DNA from: Hyalangium gracile
Lineage (GTDB): Bacteria > Myxococcota > Myxococcia > Myxococcales > Myxococcaceae
NCBI RefSeq assembly: GCF_020103725.1
Contig: NZ_JAHXBG010000007.1
Coordinates: 62,001-126,000 of the forward strand
Direction: 5' to 3'
Length of the DNA: 64,000 nucleotides
Positions 1 to 9,085 of this stretch are shown here, in pieces (the first letter of the stretch is position 1; every line of letters starts with the position of its first letter). Under the pieces are notes generated by a model. It saw nothing but the letters and a program-made list of their open reading frames with translations. It ran no database searches and was not told the DNA's origin. Both the position numbers and the translations under genes were made by a program.

Positions 1-1
1 C

Positions 2-427
2 CACGTCCACCTGCCCGAGGGCGCCATCCCGAAGGACGGTCCGTCCGCCGGTGTCACCATGTGCACCGCGCTGGTGTCCGCGCTCACCAAGGTAGCGGTG
101 CGCAAGGACGTGGCGATGACGGGCGAAATAACCCTGCGTGGGCGCGTGCTGCCCATCGGCGGCCTGAAGGAGAAGACCCTGGCGGCGCACCGCGCCGGCA
201 TCAAGACGGTCCTCATCCCCAAGGCGAACAAGAAGGATCTCAAGGACATCCCGAAGAAGATCCGCTCGCAGCTGCGCATCATCCCCGTGGAGTTCGTGGA
301 CGACGTGCTCCGCGTGGCGCTGGTGCTGGAGAAGCCGGAGGAGTTCGGCCGCAAGCCCGCGGGTGATGGGCTGAAGGTGCCGGCCGTCGCCGAGACGCAG
401 CCGGCTCCGGCGGGCGCCCCGGCGTAG
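2..427 (+). CDS. lon: ATP-dependent protease Lon, C-terminal end (partial)
   Basis: This is the end of a Lon (endopeptidase La) gene whose start lies left of the window. About 141 residues remain, all from the S16 peptidase domain. The catalytic serine motif PKDGPSAG is at residues 10-17 of the visible part, and the catalytic lysine is in [14 protein letters not shown] about 43 residues later, the normal order for the Ser-Lys dyad. Lon degrades misfolded and regulatory proteins in the cytoplasm using ATP. The tail after the domain is Pro/Ala-rich and not conserved. A strong terminator follows. The family call is certain; which of the two Lon paralogues usual in myxobacteria this is cannot be told. 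Confidence 0.95.
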   Translation, partial: HVHLPEGAIPKDGPSAGVTMCTALVSALTKVAVRKDVAMTGEITLRGRVLPIGGLKEKTLAAHRAGIKTVLIPKANKKDLKDIPKKIRSQLRIIPVEFVDDVLRVALVLEKPEEFGRKPAGDGLKVPAVAETQPAPAGAPA

Positions 428-458
428 CGAGGGCTTCGAAGGAAGGTTTGCATCGCAG

Positions 459-495
459 GGGCTGTCGCGGCGTCTTCCGCGGCAGCCCTTTTTTT
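459..495 (+). terminator. Rho-independent terminator after lon
   Basis: A 12-bp stem (left arm 459-470, right arm 477-488, one G-U pair) with a 6-nt loop is followed directly by seven T residues. It starts 32 bases after the lon stop codon. It is the clearest intrinsic terminator in the window. Confidence 0.9.
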
Positions 496-543
496 CGCGG
501 GGGAGCATGCTCCCTGGGCTTCGCGGGGCTTTCGAGGTGAGCC

Positions 544-900
544 ATGACGCCTCTGTCGGATGCGAGCCCGGTGTCGAAGCCCGAGGAGGCTCCCGTCGCC
601 GCCCTGAAGGAAGTCTCCTCCGCGGAGGTTCCCTCGTTCGCCCCCGGCGCTTCATGGAGGAGTGGGTCACCGGCCAGCCTGAGACGCTCAACCCCTTGCG
701 CTTCATGGGGGGGCTCTACTTCGTGGTGCAGTGGGCGGGCGCACGCTTCAATCGGGTGTGGTGGTGGTGGTCCGCCATTGCCGCGTCCGTCGCCGTCGTC
801 ATGACCATCGTGCTGCTGCTGGCCGCGATCGTCATGCTGGCCAAGGTGGGGTTGTTGGACCTGAGCAGCGTGCGCGCTGCTCGGGCGAACCCAGGTGTCA
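544..900 (+). pseudogene. Frameshifted small membrane-protein gene
   Basis: An ATG at 544 sits after a plausible ribosome site (GAGGTGAG). It opens a frame encoding about 33 hydrophilic residues that then turns into unlikely sequence. From about 645 the next frame (one base earlier) continues plausibly: a conserved-looking stretch starting RRFMEEWVTGQ, then a tryptophan run (WWWW, about 760) and a hydrophobic membrane helix (about 770-860). The switch falls at a run of five C at about 632-636, so one missing base would join the parts. No clean stop follows the helix before the next gene, so the 3' end also looks damaged. I do not recognise the family. It may be a decayed gene or a sequencing error. 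Confidence 0.4.
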
Positions 901-1035
901 TGGCGCCTCGAGTCTGTCGGACCTCACCGTGGAGGCGGGGAGGTTGGCTGGGTGCCTGGCGGGGGCCTCCGTGCGTGAGCCGCGGATTCGCGGACGGCGT
1001 TCTTTTTGGGCCCGGGCGCGGTAGAACTCGCGCCG

Positions 1036-2733
1036 GTGGCTTCCCGACCTCGATTCGTGCTGGCGCTCATGGGGCTGTGGCTCGCCGCGGCCTGTGGGCC
1101 GTGCGGCTTCCAGCCCGACCCCGGCATCAAGGTCGTCGTCCCCGCCATGCCCACCACGCTGGACTGGAGCTTCTCGGACCCCGCCAGCTGGGCGAACTAC
1201 CCCGTCATGCTCGCCACCCAGAAGGGGCTGACGACGCTCGGGACGGACAACTCCGTGCAGCCGGGCCTCGCCGAGCGCTGGGAGCGGGAGCGCGACGCCC
1301 AGGGGCACGAGGTCTACACCTTCCATCTTCGCTCGGACGTGCGCTGGTCGGATGGCGTCACTCCGCTCACCGCCCAGGACTTCGTCTTCGGGTGGCGCCG
1401 CGCCATGCTCGGTCGCGAGCGCGGGGAGACGGCGGAGATCCTCGGCGCCCGGGAGGTGCTGAATCTGCAGGAGCGCGGTGCTCCCGCCGAGGAGGTCCGC
1501 GCGGCGCTCGAGCGCACGGGCGTGGAGGCGGTGGATCCGCACACCCTGCGCGTGACGCTGGAGCGGCCTCGCAGCTACTTCCTGTCCCGCCTGGCCAACG
1601 TCTACCTGTTCTTCCCCGCGCCCTCCGCGGAGCTCGCGGGTCGGTCCGACGAGGAGATCAAGGACTACTTCGATCGGCCGCGGGACGGGCGGCCCCTGTC
1701 GCTCGGGCCGTACCGTGTGGAGCGCTGGGACCGGGCCGGCGAGCGCGTGCGGCTGGTGCACAACCCCGCCTCGGCCTTCCAGCCGCCGCTCGGGCCTGGA
1801 GAGCAGCCGGCGCCCATCGTGACGCTGATGAAGTCGGAGATCGGCACGGCCCTCTATGAGCGCGGCCGGGTGGACTTCGTCTTCATCGACAGCGCGCTGG
1901 CGCTGCGTGGGAAGCGCCCGGAGGACCTGCACTACGAGCCGCTGCTCTCCACCTACTTCCTGGTCTTCAACACCGAGCGCCCGCCGCTGAACCGGCCGGA
2001 GGTGCGGCGCGCCATTGCCCGTGCCCTGGACCGGGACGCGCTACTGGCGGGGCTGCTGCCCGCCGTGCGGCCCTCGAACGTGCTCCTGCCGCCCGAGCTG
2101 CCCGGCGCCGCGACTGCCGAGGAGGCCGCGCGCCTGCCGCACTTCGAGCCGGAGAGCGCGCGCGAGGAGCTGCGCGGAGCTCCGGGCCTGGATCGCCCGC
2201 TGCGCCTCGTCTTCAAGGCCGGGGACTCCTTCGTTCCGGAGGTGGCCATCGCCGAGCGCATCGCCGCGCAGCTCGCCGCCGTGGGCATCACGGTGACGCT
2301 CGACTCGCGGTCGGACTTCTCGGCCGAGGTGGCCCGGCGCACGCCGGAGGGGCCTCGCGCCTACGACATGTACCTGCGCCGGCTGGGCGCGGACTACGCC
2401 CACCCGAACACCTTCTTCACGCTCTTCGAGCGCGAGGGGAACCACCAGTCCGGCTGGGAGACTCAGGGCGGTGGCGAGCCCATGGCGCGCTTCGAGCGGC
2501 TGCTCGAGGAGGCTGACGCGGAGGCCGATGCCGAGCGGGCTCGCTCGCTGTACGCCCAGGCCCAGCAGGTCCTGGTGGATGAGCAGGCCGTCATTGCTCC
2601 GCTGTACCACCCGGACCGGTACTACCGCGCTCGCTCCCAGCTGCGCGGCCTGGACGTGGACCCGTTCAACTTCCTCGCCTTGAAGTCCCTCCGGCTCGCG
2701 CCCGAGGCGGGGCAGGGGAGTGCCCAGCGATGA
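1036..2733 (+). CDS. Peptide ABC transporter substrate-binding lipoprotein (SBP_bac_5)
   Basis: A 565-residue periplasmic solute-binding protein of the OppA/DppA family (SBP_bac_5). It begins with a lipoprotein signal (hydrophobic stretch, then LAAAC at about 16-20), so it should be anchored to a membrane. Family features are the early segment after the signal (TTLDW), the GLAERWE segment, and the DVRWSDGVTPLTAQDFVFGW stretch characteristic of these proteins. I chose GTG 1036, which places the signal peptide at the N terminus; a TTG ten codons upstream is possible. It overlaps the next gene by 4 bases (ATGA) and heads an importer operon with two permeases. No ATPase gene is nearby. Confidence 0.9.
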   Translation: MASRPRFVLALMGLWLAAACGPCGFQPDPGIKVVVPAMPTTLDWSFSDPASWANYPVMLATQKGLTTLGTDNSVQPGLAERWERERDAQGHEVYTFHLRSDVRWSDGVTPLTAQDFVFGWRRAMLGRERGETAEILGAREVLNLQERGAPAEEVRAALERTGVEAVDPHTLRVTLERPRSYFLSRLANVYLFFPAPSAELAGRSDEEIKDYFDRPRDGRPLSLGPYRVERWDRAGERVRLVHNPASAFQPPLGPGEQPAPIVTLMKSEIGTALYERGRVDFVFIDSALALRGKRPEDLHYEPLLSTYFLVFNTERPPLNRPEVRRAIARALDRDALLAGLLPAVRPSNVLLPPELPGAATAEEAARLPHFEPESAREELRGAPGLDRPLRLVFKAGDSFVPEVAIAERIAAQLAAVGITVTLDSRSDFSAEVARRTPEGPRAYDMYLRRLGADYAHPNTFFTLFEREGNHQSGWETQGGGEPMARFERLLEEADAEADAERARSLYAQAQQVLVDEQAVIAPLYHPDRYYRARSQLRGLDVDPFNFLALKSLRLAPEAGQGSAQR

Positions 2734-3614
2734 GGCAGCTCCTCGTCCGTGTGGGACGGCAGCTCGTGCTCGTCCCCATCGTCGCGCTGGCCTCGTACTT
2801 CCTCATGGCCAGCCTGCCGCTCACCGTCGAGGAGGACAACAAGCGCCAGGTGTCCCCGGAGCTGGCGGCCTCCTATCGGAGGGATCTCGGCATTGGCGAG
2901 CCCCTGGGCTTCCTGCGCCCCTGGCAGAAGCTCTTCCGAGGCGAGCGGCTGGGCACGAGCGCCCAGGGCGTCACGGGCGACGAGCTGCTGCTCAAGCTCT
3001 CCGGCAGCGTCGGCGTCGGGCTGGTGGCGCTGGCGCTCGCGCTCGTCTGGGCGATGGGCTTTGCCCTGCTCAAGAACCGCTGGCGGCGGGGACGACTCTC
3101 CGTCCTGGGCGATGCCGTGCCGGCGATGGCCTTCGGGACGCCCGTCTTCATCCCCGCGCTCCTGCTGGCCCCCACTGTCGTCGAGCGGGGACACATGCTG
3201 CCCGAGCTGACGGCCGCGCTCGTCATCTCCGTGTGGCCCGGTGTCTTCCTCGGCACGCTGCTCGGGGACGCGCTGGAGACCGAGCTGGCTCGCGACTACG
3301 TCCGCACCGCCGCCAGCAAGGGCCTCTCGCGTGGCGTGGTGCTCCGCCGCCACGTCCTGCCCAACGTGCTGCCCGCGCTGCTGGATGCCATCGGCCCCGT
3401 GGCCACCGCGCTGCTCGCGGGCTCCTTCGCCGCCGAGCGCGTCTTCGGCCTGCCGTACTTCGGCCAGCTCTACGTGCTCGCCGTGCTCCAGAAGCAGGTG
3501 GCTGTCGTCGTGGTGGCCACCACCGTCTTCGCCTCGGTGCTCGTCACCGTGGGGCTCGTGGTGGAGATCGTCCGGCTCATCGTGGATCCGCGCGCCCGGG
3601 AGTCCCGGACATGA
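2730..3614 (+). CDS. ABC transporter permease, OppB/DppB type
   Basis: A 294-residue inner-membrane permease of the BPD_transp_1 family with about six hydrophobic helices. The EAA loop that contacts the ATPase is visible at about residues 187-206 (DYVRTAASKG followed by RHVLPN). It is slightly shorter than typical OppB. It overlaps both the binding-protein gene upstream and the second permease downstream by ATGA, so the three genes should be translationally coupled. It would form the transport channel with the next gene product. The substrate (oligopeptide, dipeptide or other) cannot be read from the sequence. Confidence 0.9.
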   Translation: MRQLLVRVGRQLVLVPIVALASYFLMASLPLTVEEDNKRQVSPELAASYRRDLGIGEPLGFLRPWQKLFRGERLGTSAQGVTGDELLLKLSGSVGVGLVALALALVWAMGFALLKNRWRRGRLSVLGDAVPAMAFGTPVFIPALLLAPTVVERGHMLPELTAALVISVWPGVFLGTLLGDALETELARDYVRTAASKGLSRGVVLRRHVLPNVLPALLDAIGPVATALLAGSFAAERVFGLPYFGQLYVLAVLQKQVAVVVVATTVFASVLVTVGLVVEIVRLIVDPRARESRT

Positions 3615-4420
3615 GGCGCATCCCCGCTCAGGCGTGGGTCGGGCTGGCCCTGCTGGGCGGCCTCGGCGTGCTCAGCCTGCTCGCGGGACGCGTCTTTCCC
3701 GAGGTGCTCGCGGGCACCTGTCCCCTCGGCAACGACCCGACCCACCCCGATCGAACGGTGTGCGAGCTCGCGTTCGGGGGCCTGTGGATCTCACTCGCCA
3801 TCGGGCTGTCGGCGGGGGCGCTCTCCACCGGCATCGGACTGGTCGTGGCGGCCGTGGCCCGTCTGGCCGGTGGAACCCTGGAGCGCTGGGTGATGCGCCT
3901 GGCCGATGCCTTCTTCGCGCTCCCGGACGTGCTCGTCGTCATGGTGCTCCAGCTCGCCGGCCAGTCCCTGCTGGACGCAGGCAGCGGGGCGGGCCTGGGC
4001 CCCTTCGGGCTCATGGTCGTCTCCCTGGCGCTCGTGGGCTGGGCCGGCCCGGCGCGCATGTTCCGCAACCGCCTGGACACCCTCGAGGGCCAGGAGTTCG
4101 TGGCCGCCTCGCGCGCGCTCGGAGGCAGCGGCGCTCACGTGCTGCGCGTCCACCTGTGGCCCGCGCTGCGCCCCTTCGTCCTCGCCGTCTTCCTCAGCCG
4201 ACTGCCCGCCGCCATCCTCGCCGAGTCCACCGTCAGCTTTTTCGGCATCGCCCGCATGGAGCCCATGTCCCTGGGCCGCTACCTGGGCACCAGCTACGCG
4301 GCGCTCATCTACGAAGGTGGCTCCCGCGTCGTCATTCCCGCCTGGCTGCTCCTCGTGCTGCTGGTGCTCGGTGCCTCGCTCGCCTCCCAGGCGCTGGCCA
4401 CCCGCACGCGCCAGGCCTGA
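3611..4420 (+). CDS. ABC transporter permease, OppC/DppC type
   Basis: A 269-residue second permease of the importer. The EAA loop is at about residues 160-180 (EFVAASRALGGSG, then HLWPALRP). Hydrophobic helices flank it, with one N-terminal helix before a short periplasmic loop containing two cysteines. The ATG at 3611 overlaps the previous stop codon by 4 bases. The operon stops here: no oppD/oppF ATPase genes follow, so the complex must use an ATPase encoded elsewhere or be inactive. Confidence 0.9.
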   Translation: MRRIPAQAWVGLALLGGLGVLSLLAGRVFPEVLAGTCPLGNDPTHPDRTVCELAFGGLWISLAIGLSAGALSTGIGLVVAAVARLAGGTLERWVMRLADAFFALPDVLVVMVLQLAGQSLLDAGSGAGLGPFGLMVVSLALVGWAGPARMFRNRLDTLEGQEFVAASRALGGSGAHVLRVHLWPALRPFVLAVFLSRLPAAILAESTVSFFGIARMEPMSLGRYLGTSYAALIYEGGSRVVIPAWLLLVLLVLGASLASQALATRTRQA

Positions 4421-4479
4421 GGTCGCCCCCAACCTATCGGCCTGCCTCGGGTTTCCACCCCAGGTGAGAGGAATTCCCA

Positions 4480-4510
4480 GTGTGCGTGAGCGGGTTCCCC
4501 CAACGCACAC
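4480..4510. other. Stem-loop after the permease operon
   Basis: A perfect 8-bp inverted repeat (GTGTGCGT at 4480-4487 and ACGCACAC at 4503-4510) with a 15-nt loop lies between the permease stop and the response-regulator start. No T run follows, so it is a weak terminator candidate. It could equally be a protein-binding dyad for the downstream gene. Confidence 0.4.
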
Positions 4511-4535
4511 CACTCTTGTCCACCGAGCCCGAGCC

Positions 4536-4994
4536 ATGTCCCTCCCGACCGATGAACTCTCCATTGCCACCGGGTCCACGCAGGCAGGCCCCGAGCGGCG
4601 CAACGATGAGCTGAAGCTCGAGCCGGTCCGCGGCGCGGTGCTCGTCGTCGAGGACGATCCCTCCAGCCGCGAGCTGCTCGTCGAGCTGCTCACCCAGTGG
4701 GGCTACGAGCCGCTCCCGGTGGGCAGCGCCGAGGAGGCCGAGTTCGCCGTGCGCAACAAGCGCATGGACGCCGCCATCGTGGACGTCTTCCTGCCCGGCC
4801 GCAGCGGCGCCACGCTGATGTCCCGCCTGCGCGAGCGCTTCCCCCAGGCCATCCTCATCGGTGTGAGCGCGATGAGCGACGCGGCCATGGCGCGCAAGTG
4901 CAAGGGGCTGGGGGCGGACCTCTTCATCGGCAAGCCGGTGATGCCGGACAAGCTGGCCCAGGCGCTCCAGTCCAAGCACACCAGCTGGCACTGA
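4536..4994 (+). CDS. Single-domain response regulator
   Basis: A 152-residue protein with a receiver domain after a 30-residue polar N-terminal tail. The acidic pocket is E39-D40-D41, the phospho-acceptor is D83 (IVDVFLPGR) and the conserved lysine is K133 (IGKPV). There is no output domain, so it should act by protein contact, as CheY-like or FrzZ/DivK-like proteins do. No cognate kinase is adjacent. The ATG at 4536 is chosen because the sequence upstream is not conserved-looking. The receiver call is firm; its pathway is unknown. Confidence 0.92.
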   Translation: MSLPTDELSIATGSTQAGPERRNDELKLEPVRGAVLVVEDDPSSRELLVELLTQWGYEPLPVGSAEEAEFAVRNKRMDAAIVDVFLPGRSGATLMSRLRERFPQAILIGVSAMSDAAMARKCKGLGADLFIGKPVMPDKLAQALQSKHTSWH

Positions 4995-5095
4995 GTGCGG
5001 CCGCTCTGTCTTCCATCCGCAGGTCAGCTCGTTTGGGCACCGAGGGGTGAGATAACCGGTTGCACGCCCCTGCCCGAACGGTCGATGCTGGCCCC

Positions 5096-5641
5096 GTGAA
5101 GACGCTCGCTCCCGGCTTGCTTCTGGCGATGCCCCAGCTCGGGGATCCCAACTTCCACCGCTCGGTCGTCCTGATGATCGAGCACGGGGATGGGGGCTCC
5201 ATGGGCCTGGTCATCAATCGAGGGGCGCCCCTGACGCTCGGTGAGCTGGCGAAGGGGCAGAACATGAAGATCTCCGTCGAGCGCACCCCGGAGCCCGTCT
5301 TCGTCGGCGGGCCCGTGGAGCCTCACCGGGGCTTCATCCTCCACGACGACGAGTCCATCTCCGAGAAGCACACCGTGCTTCCCGGCCTGTTCCTGAGCGT
5401 CACGCTGGACGCCCTGGCCCCGCTGCTGGAGAACCCCACGCCCCGCGTGCGCTTCTGCCTGGGCTATGCCGGCTGGGGGCCCCGGCAATTGGAGCAGGAG
5501 ATGAAGACGGGCTCCTGGCTGTTCGCCGAGGCGACGGCCAAGGCCATCCTCGAGAGCAACCCCTCCCAGCTCTGGGATGAGACGGTGCGGGGGATGGGCT
5601 TCGACCCGGCAATGCTCATGGTGGGAAAGGGGCTGCACTGA
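5096..5641 (+). CDS. YqgE/AlgH family protein
   Basis: A 181-residue member of the UPF0301 (YqgE/AlgH) family. Typical features are [10 protein letters not shown] near the start, [11 protein letters not shown], the MGLVINRG motif at about 43-50, FVGGPVE, and the later [14 protein letters not shown]. The biochemical role of the family is not settled. The GTG at 5096 is chosen because family members begin just before the PGLLLAMP segment; a TTG 12 codons upstream is also open. The stop overlaps the bolA start by one base (TGATG), so it is co-translated with BolA and the glutaredoxin gene. Confidence 0.93.
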   Translation: MKTLAPGLLLAMPQLGDPNFHRSVVLMIEHGDGGSMGLVINRGAPLTLGELAKGQNMKISVERTPEPVFVGGPVEPHRGFILHDDESISEKHTVLPGLFLSVTLDALAPLLENPTPRVRFCLGYAGWGPRQLEQEMKTGSWLFAEATAKAILESNPSQLWDETVRGMGFDPAMLMVGKGLH

Positions 5642-5898
5642 TGCTGGACCCAGAGAACATTCGCGAGCGCATCCTCGGGGCCCTGCCCGGCTCCGAGGTC
5701 GAGGTGCGGGACACCACGGGCACGGGCGACCACTTCGAGGCCGTCGTGGCCAGCCCGGCCTTCACCGGCAAGCCCATGGTGCAGCAGCACAAGCTCGTCT
5801 ATGCCGCCGTCCAGGACTGGCTGGGCACGGGCGAACTGCACGCGCTGGCGCTAAAAACCTATACGCCCGAGCAATGGAAGAAGCTCGGGCCTCGCTGA
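5641..5898 (+). CDS. bolA: BolA family protein
   Basis: An 85-residue BolA/IbaG-type protein. It shows the N-terminal helix, a TGTGDHFEAVVAS segment, the FTGKPMVQQHKLVYAAV helix of the family and a short C-terminal tail. BolA proteins bind a [2Fe-2S] cluster together with monothiol glutaredoxins and help in iron regulation or cluster trafficking. Here it lies 15 bases upstream of exactly such a glutaredoxin, supporting a working pair in one operon with YqgE/AlgH. Confidence 0.93.
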   Translation: MLDPENIRERILGALPGSEVEVRDTTGTGDHFEAVVASPAFTGKPMVQQHKLVYAAVQDWLGTGELHALALKTYTPEQWKKLGPR

Positions 5899-5913
5899 GG
5901 AAGGACCCGACCC

Positions 5914-6237
5914 ATGACGCCTGAACTCAAGTCTCGCTTCGACGAGGAGATCCGCTCCCACAAGATCGTCCTCTTCATGAAGGGCAACGCCATGTTCCCG
6001 CAGTGCGGCTTCTCCGCCCGGGCCCTGCAGCTGCTGCAGCCCCTGGGCGAGGTGCACACGGTGGACGTGCTGGCCGACCCCGAGGTGCGCCAGGGCATCA
6101 AGGACTACACGAACTGGCCCACCATCCCCCAGGTCTTCATCAACGGGGAGTTCATCGGCGGCTCGGACATCCTCATGGAGCTGGCCGAGCGCGGCGAGCT
6201 GGCCGACCTCGTGGCCGGCAAGAAGGCCGAGGGCTGA
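5914..6237 (+). CDS. grxD: Monothiol glutaredoxin, Grx4/GrxD type
   Basis: A 107-residue cytoplasmic monothiol glutaredoxin. The CGFS active site is at residues 31-34, preceded by the family segment VLFMKGNAMFPQ. The glutathione-binding features WPTIPQVFINGEFIGGSDI follow at about 67-86. It differs a little from the common MKGTPxxPxCGFS by having NAMFPQ. It should carry a [2Fe-2S] cluster and pair with the BolA encoded just upstream. A good ribosome site (GAGGAAGGA) precedes the ATG. Confidence 0.95.
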   Translation: MTPELKSRFDEEIRSHKIVLFMKGNAMFPQCGFSARALQLLQPLGEVHTVDVLADPEVRQGIKDYTNWPTIPQVFINGEFIGGSDILMELAERGELADLVAGKKAEG

Positions 6238-6330
6238 GCCCTCTGAGGCGCACAGTTCGCCACAGTGGCGTCCCTTGTCCGATCGGGTGAGGGACGACGG
6301 CCCGCGCGTTCGGACATAGAATGCGCGGCC

Positions 6331-7647
6331 GTGGCTACTGCGACACCTCCCGTACCTGGTGAGCCGACCGGAACTCCTGAGCCGACGCCGGCCGCCGCTC
6401 CTTCGAACAGTCTCTCCAACACGCTGACCGCCGAGTCCGCGCTGACGCCCGCCGCGCCCGCGCTCGAGGCGAGGCCGGCGGACCCGGACGACGCCGTCCC
6501 CACGGCGAAGACGGGCACGCTGATGGAGCGCGTGCAGGAGTGGCGCAAGAAGAACGAGCTGCTGGAGATGGCGGCGTTCTTCTTCATCGGCTTCATCTAC
6601 GACGTCGTCACGCTCAGCCGCATCGACGACACGCTCACCATGGTGCAGCAGTTCGTGTACCTGGGGGTGCTGGCCACGCTGCTGGTGCTGGAGCAGCGCC
6701 ACCCGGAGGGCACGGAGCCGCCCAAGGCGCTGGCGAAGGTGTGGAAGTGGCGCGAGGACGCCATCCACTTCTTCTTCGGAAGCCTGCTCAGCTCCTACAC
6801 GCTGTTCTTCTTCAAGAGCGCCTCCGGCCTGACGGCGTTCCTCTTCCTGGTGCTCATGTTCGGGCTGATGGTGGCCAACGAGCTGCCGCACTTCCGGCAG
6901 ATCGGGCCCGTGGTGCGCGTGGCGCTCTTCAGCCTGTGCGTCAGCATGTACTTCTCGTACGTGCTGCCCGTCGTCATCGGCAAGGCGAACTTCTGGGTGT
7001 TCCTGCTGGCGCAGGTGCTCGCGGGCGGGGCCATCTTCGGAGTGATGAAGCTGCTGCGGCGGTGGAACGTGCTGGATCAGCTCCAGGCGATCCGCCAGAT
7101 CGCCCTGCCGGGCTTCGGCGTGCTGGTGGCGCTGCTGCTCTTCTTCGTGGTGCGCGTGCTGCCGCCGGTGCCGCTGGCCGTGACGTTCAGCGGCATCTAC
7201 CACGCGGTGGAGAAGAAGGGCGGGGCGTACCACCTCTCCCATCAGCCGAAGTGGTGGAAGTTCTGGCACAAGGGTGACCAGGACTTCGCCGCGCGCCCGG
7301 GAGACAAGGCGTACTACTTCTTCAGCATCTTCGCGCCCAAGGGCTTCGACTCGTACAGCGTCAACGTGCGCTGGTACCACGATCATCCCAGCAAGGGGTG
7401 GACGAACGTCAGCACCGTGCCGCTGAAGATCCTGAACAAGGGGATCGAGCGCGGCTACCGCACCTTCGCCTATACCTCCAACCCCAAGCCGGGTGACTGG
7501 CGCGTGGTGGTGGAGACGGAGGATGGCCACGAGATCAGCCGCCTGAGCTTCTCCGTCGAGGAGGACACGAGCGCCGAGCCCCGCCAGTTCGAGGTGTTCG
7601 TCCACGATCCGGACAAGAAGCCGGAGCCCGTGGCGCAGAAGAAGTAG
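6331..7647 (+). CDS. DUF2914 domain membrane protein
   Basis: A 438-residue integral membrane protein. A Pro/Ala-rich N terminus of about 65 residues is followed by about eight hydrophobic helices (residues 85-290). The C-terminal soluble region (about 305-415) has the DUF2914 features: YYFFSIFAPKGF, VRWYHDHPSKGW and PGDWRVVVETEDGHEISRLSF. Family function is unknown; the C-terminal part has the look of an Ig-like sandwich outside the membrane. The GTG at 6331 is chosen as the first sensible start after the TAGAATGCGCGGCC leader; a GTG at 6265 is also open. It ends 6 bases from the convergent patatin gene. Confidence 0.85.
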   Translation: MATATPPVPGEPTGTPEPTPAAAPSNSLSNTLTAESALTPAAPALEARPADPDDAVPTAKTGTLMERVQEWRKKNELLEMAAFFFIGFIYDVVTLSRIDDTLTMVQQFVYLGVLATLLVLEQRHPEGTEPPKALAKVWKWREDAIHFFFGSLLSSYTLFFFKSASGLTAFLFLVLMFGLMVANELPHFRQIGPVVRVALFSLCVSMYFSYVLPVVIGKANFWVFLLAQVLAGGAIFGVMKLLRRWNVLDQLQAIRQIALPGFGVLVALLLFFVVRVLPPVPLAVTFSGIYHAVEKKGGAYHLSHQPKWWKFWHKGDQDFAARPGDKAYYFFSIFAPKGFDSYSVNVRWYHDHPSKGWTNVSTVPLKILNKGIERGYRTFAYTSNPKPGDWRVVVETEDGHEISRLSFSVEEDTSAEPRQFEVFVHDPDKKPEPVAQKK

Positions 7648-7653
7648 CGCGCC

Positions 7654-8946
7654 TCAGGCGGCGGTGGCGGCGGTGGCGGGCTTCTTCATCAGCGCCTCCT
7701 CGGAGACGCTCTGGGGCTCGTCGGACCAGAAGCGCTCCCACTGGGGGCGCAGCGCCCGCGCATCCTGCCGCCCCTGCTCGATGAGGATGTCCGCGAAGCC
7801 TCCGTCGAAGAGCAGGTAGGAGGCCATGTCCGCCTCGCGCGAGGCCTCGCGCTCCACCAGCCGCAGGATGGCGCGGTGGGCCAGCCCGCTGCTGCTGCGA
7901 CGGAACTCGGCCGTCCGGACGTACTCGGCGGCCAGCTCGCCCAGATCCCTCGAGGGCCGCACCAGCAATTCCCGCACGTAGCGCACCGGCTGGCTGCGGT
8001 GCGGGTGCACCGCCGAGCTGAGCACCTCCGCGAAGCCCGGCCCGTACGCCGCCGTGCCCGCCTCGAGGATGGCGTTGAGCCGCCGCAGCCGGCCCAGGTC
8101 CTGGTCGGTGCGGTCCGTCATCAGCATGTTGAGCATCTTGCCCACGAGGAAGGGCGCGCTGGCGACGGCCTCCTCGCGCGCCTTCACGGTGGCGCCCGTG
8201 GCGGCGGGGCCCGCCTTGGCCCGCGGGCTGGGCCGCATGGAGACGACGATGACGCGCTGGGCGCCCAGCCGCAGCGCCGGGCTGATGGGGACGTTGAGCC
8301 GCAGGCCTCCGTCCACGTGCAGCTGCCCGCGGACGCGGACCGCCGGGAAGACCACGGGGATGGCCGCCGAGGCCAGCGCGTGGTTGGGGCCGATGCGCGT
8401 GGCCACCGCGCGGTACTCGGGATCATCGCTCCACTGGGGGATGGTGCCGTCCCCGCGCTGGACGAAGACGGTGGCGTTGCCCGTGCCCACGTGCGTGGCG
8501 CTGACGGCCAGGGCCTCCATGTGGCCCTTGCGCAGGTTGCGGCCGATCTGCAGCCAGGGGATGCCTCGGCCCACCAGGGCGCGCAGCCCGCGCGGATCCA
8601 CCAGCCCGCCGTACTGGATGTCCCGGTCGTGGGGCGAGGGCTTGCTGAGGGCCTCGCGGATGATCCGGAAGACGTCTCCGAAGCTGCAGCGGAGCACCTC
8701 CTCCACCTTCATCGCATGCCAGTGCGCGACGAGGCCTCGGGCCTGGAGGAGGCGATCGTGGCTCGTCGCCGCCAGGTAGCACGCGTGGATGGCTCCCACG
8801 GAGGTGCCCGCGAGGATGTCCAGCTTCAGCTCCTTGCCGAACTGAGGCTCGAACTCCTCTCGGAGGTAGGAGAGCACTCCCGCCTCATAGGCGCCTCGCG
8901 CCGCCCCGCCCGCAAGCACCAGTCCTGTCTTCATCCCGCTCGTCAT
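7654..8946 (-). CDS. Patatin-like phospholipase
   Basis: A 430-residue patatin family acyl hydrolase. The oxyanion loop GGAARGAYEAG is at 13-23, the nucleophile S49 lies in GTSVG, and the catalytic aspartate is in DGGL at about 212. The Ser-Asp dyad is therefore intact. The region after 240 is a family-specific C-terminal extension that ends in an Ala/Thr-rich tail. No signal peptide is visible, so it should be cytoplasmic or delivered by another route. Family members cleave phospholipid or neutral lipid acyl chains; the substrate is not predictable. Transcribed alone, convergent with the DUF2914 gene. Confidence 0.92.
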   Translation of the reverse strand: MTSGMKTGLVLAGGAARGAYEAGVLSYLREEFEPQFGKELKLDILAGTSVGAIHACYLAATSHDRLLQARGLVAHWHAMKVEEVLRCSFGDVFRIIREALSKPSPHDRDIQYGGLVDPRGLRALVGRGIPWLQIGRNLRKGHMEALAVSATHVGTGNATVFVQRGDGTIPQWSDDPEYRAVATRIGPNHALASAAIPVVFPAVRVRGQLHVDGGLRLNVPISPALRLGAQRVIVVSMRPSPRAKAGPAATGATVKAREEAVASAPFLVGKMLNMLMTDRTDQDLGRLRRLNAILEAGTAAYGPGFAEVLSSAVHPHRSQPVRYVRELLVRPSRDLGELAAEYVRTAEFRRSSSGLAHRAILRLVEREASREADMASYLLFDGGFADILIEQGRQDARALRPQWERFWSDEPQSVSEEALMKKPATAATAA

Positions 8947-9085
8947 GGCCGCCGTCCCTGTGGGGAGAGTCTACGGCGAGCGCCGGCGGGACCGGGAGAG
9001 GGGCGGTCTCCCAGGAACCTGCCTGGAAAGCGGGGAGGGTGGCTTGACAGCGAGCCAGGTGCCTCCCCGGCCCGGGGCCTGGGCG

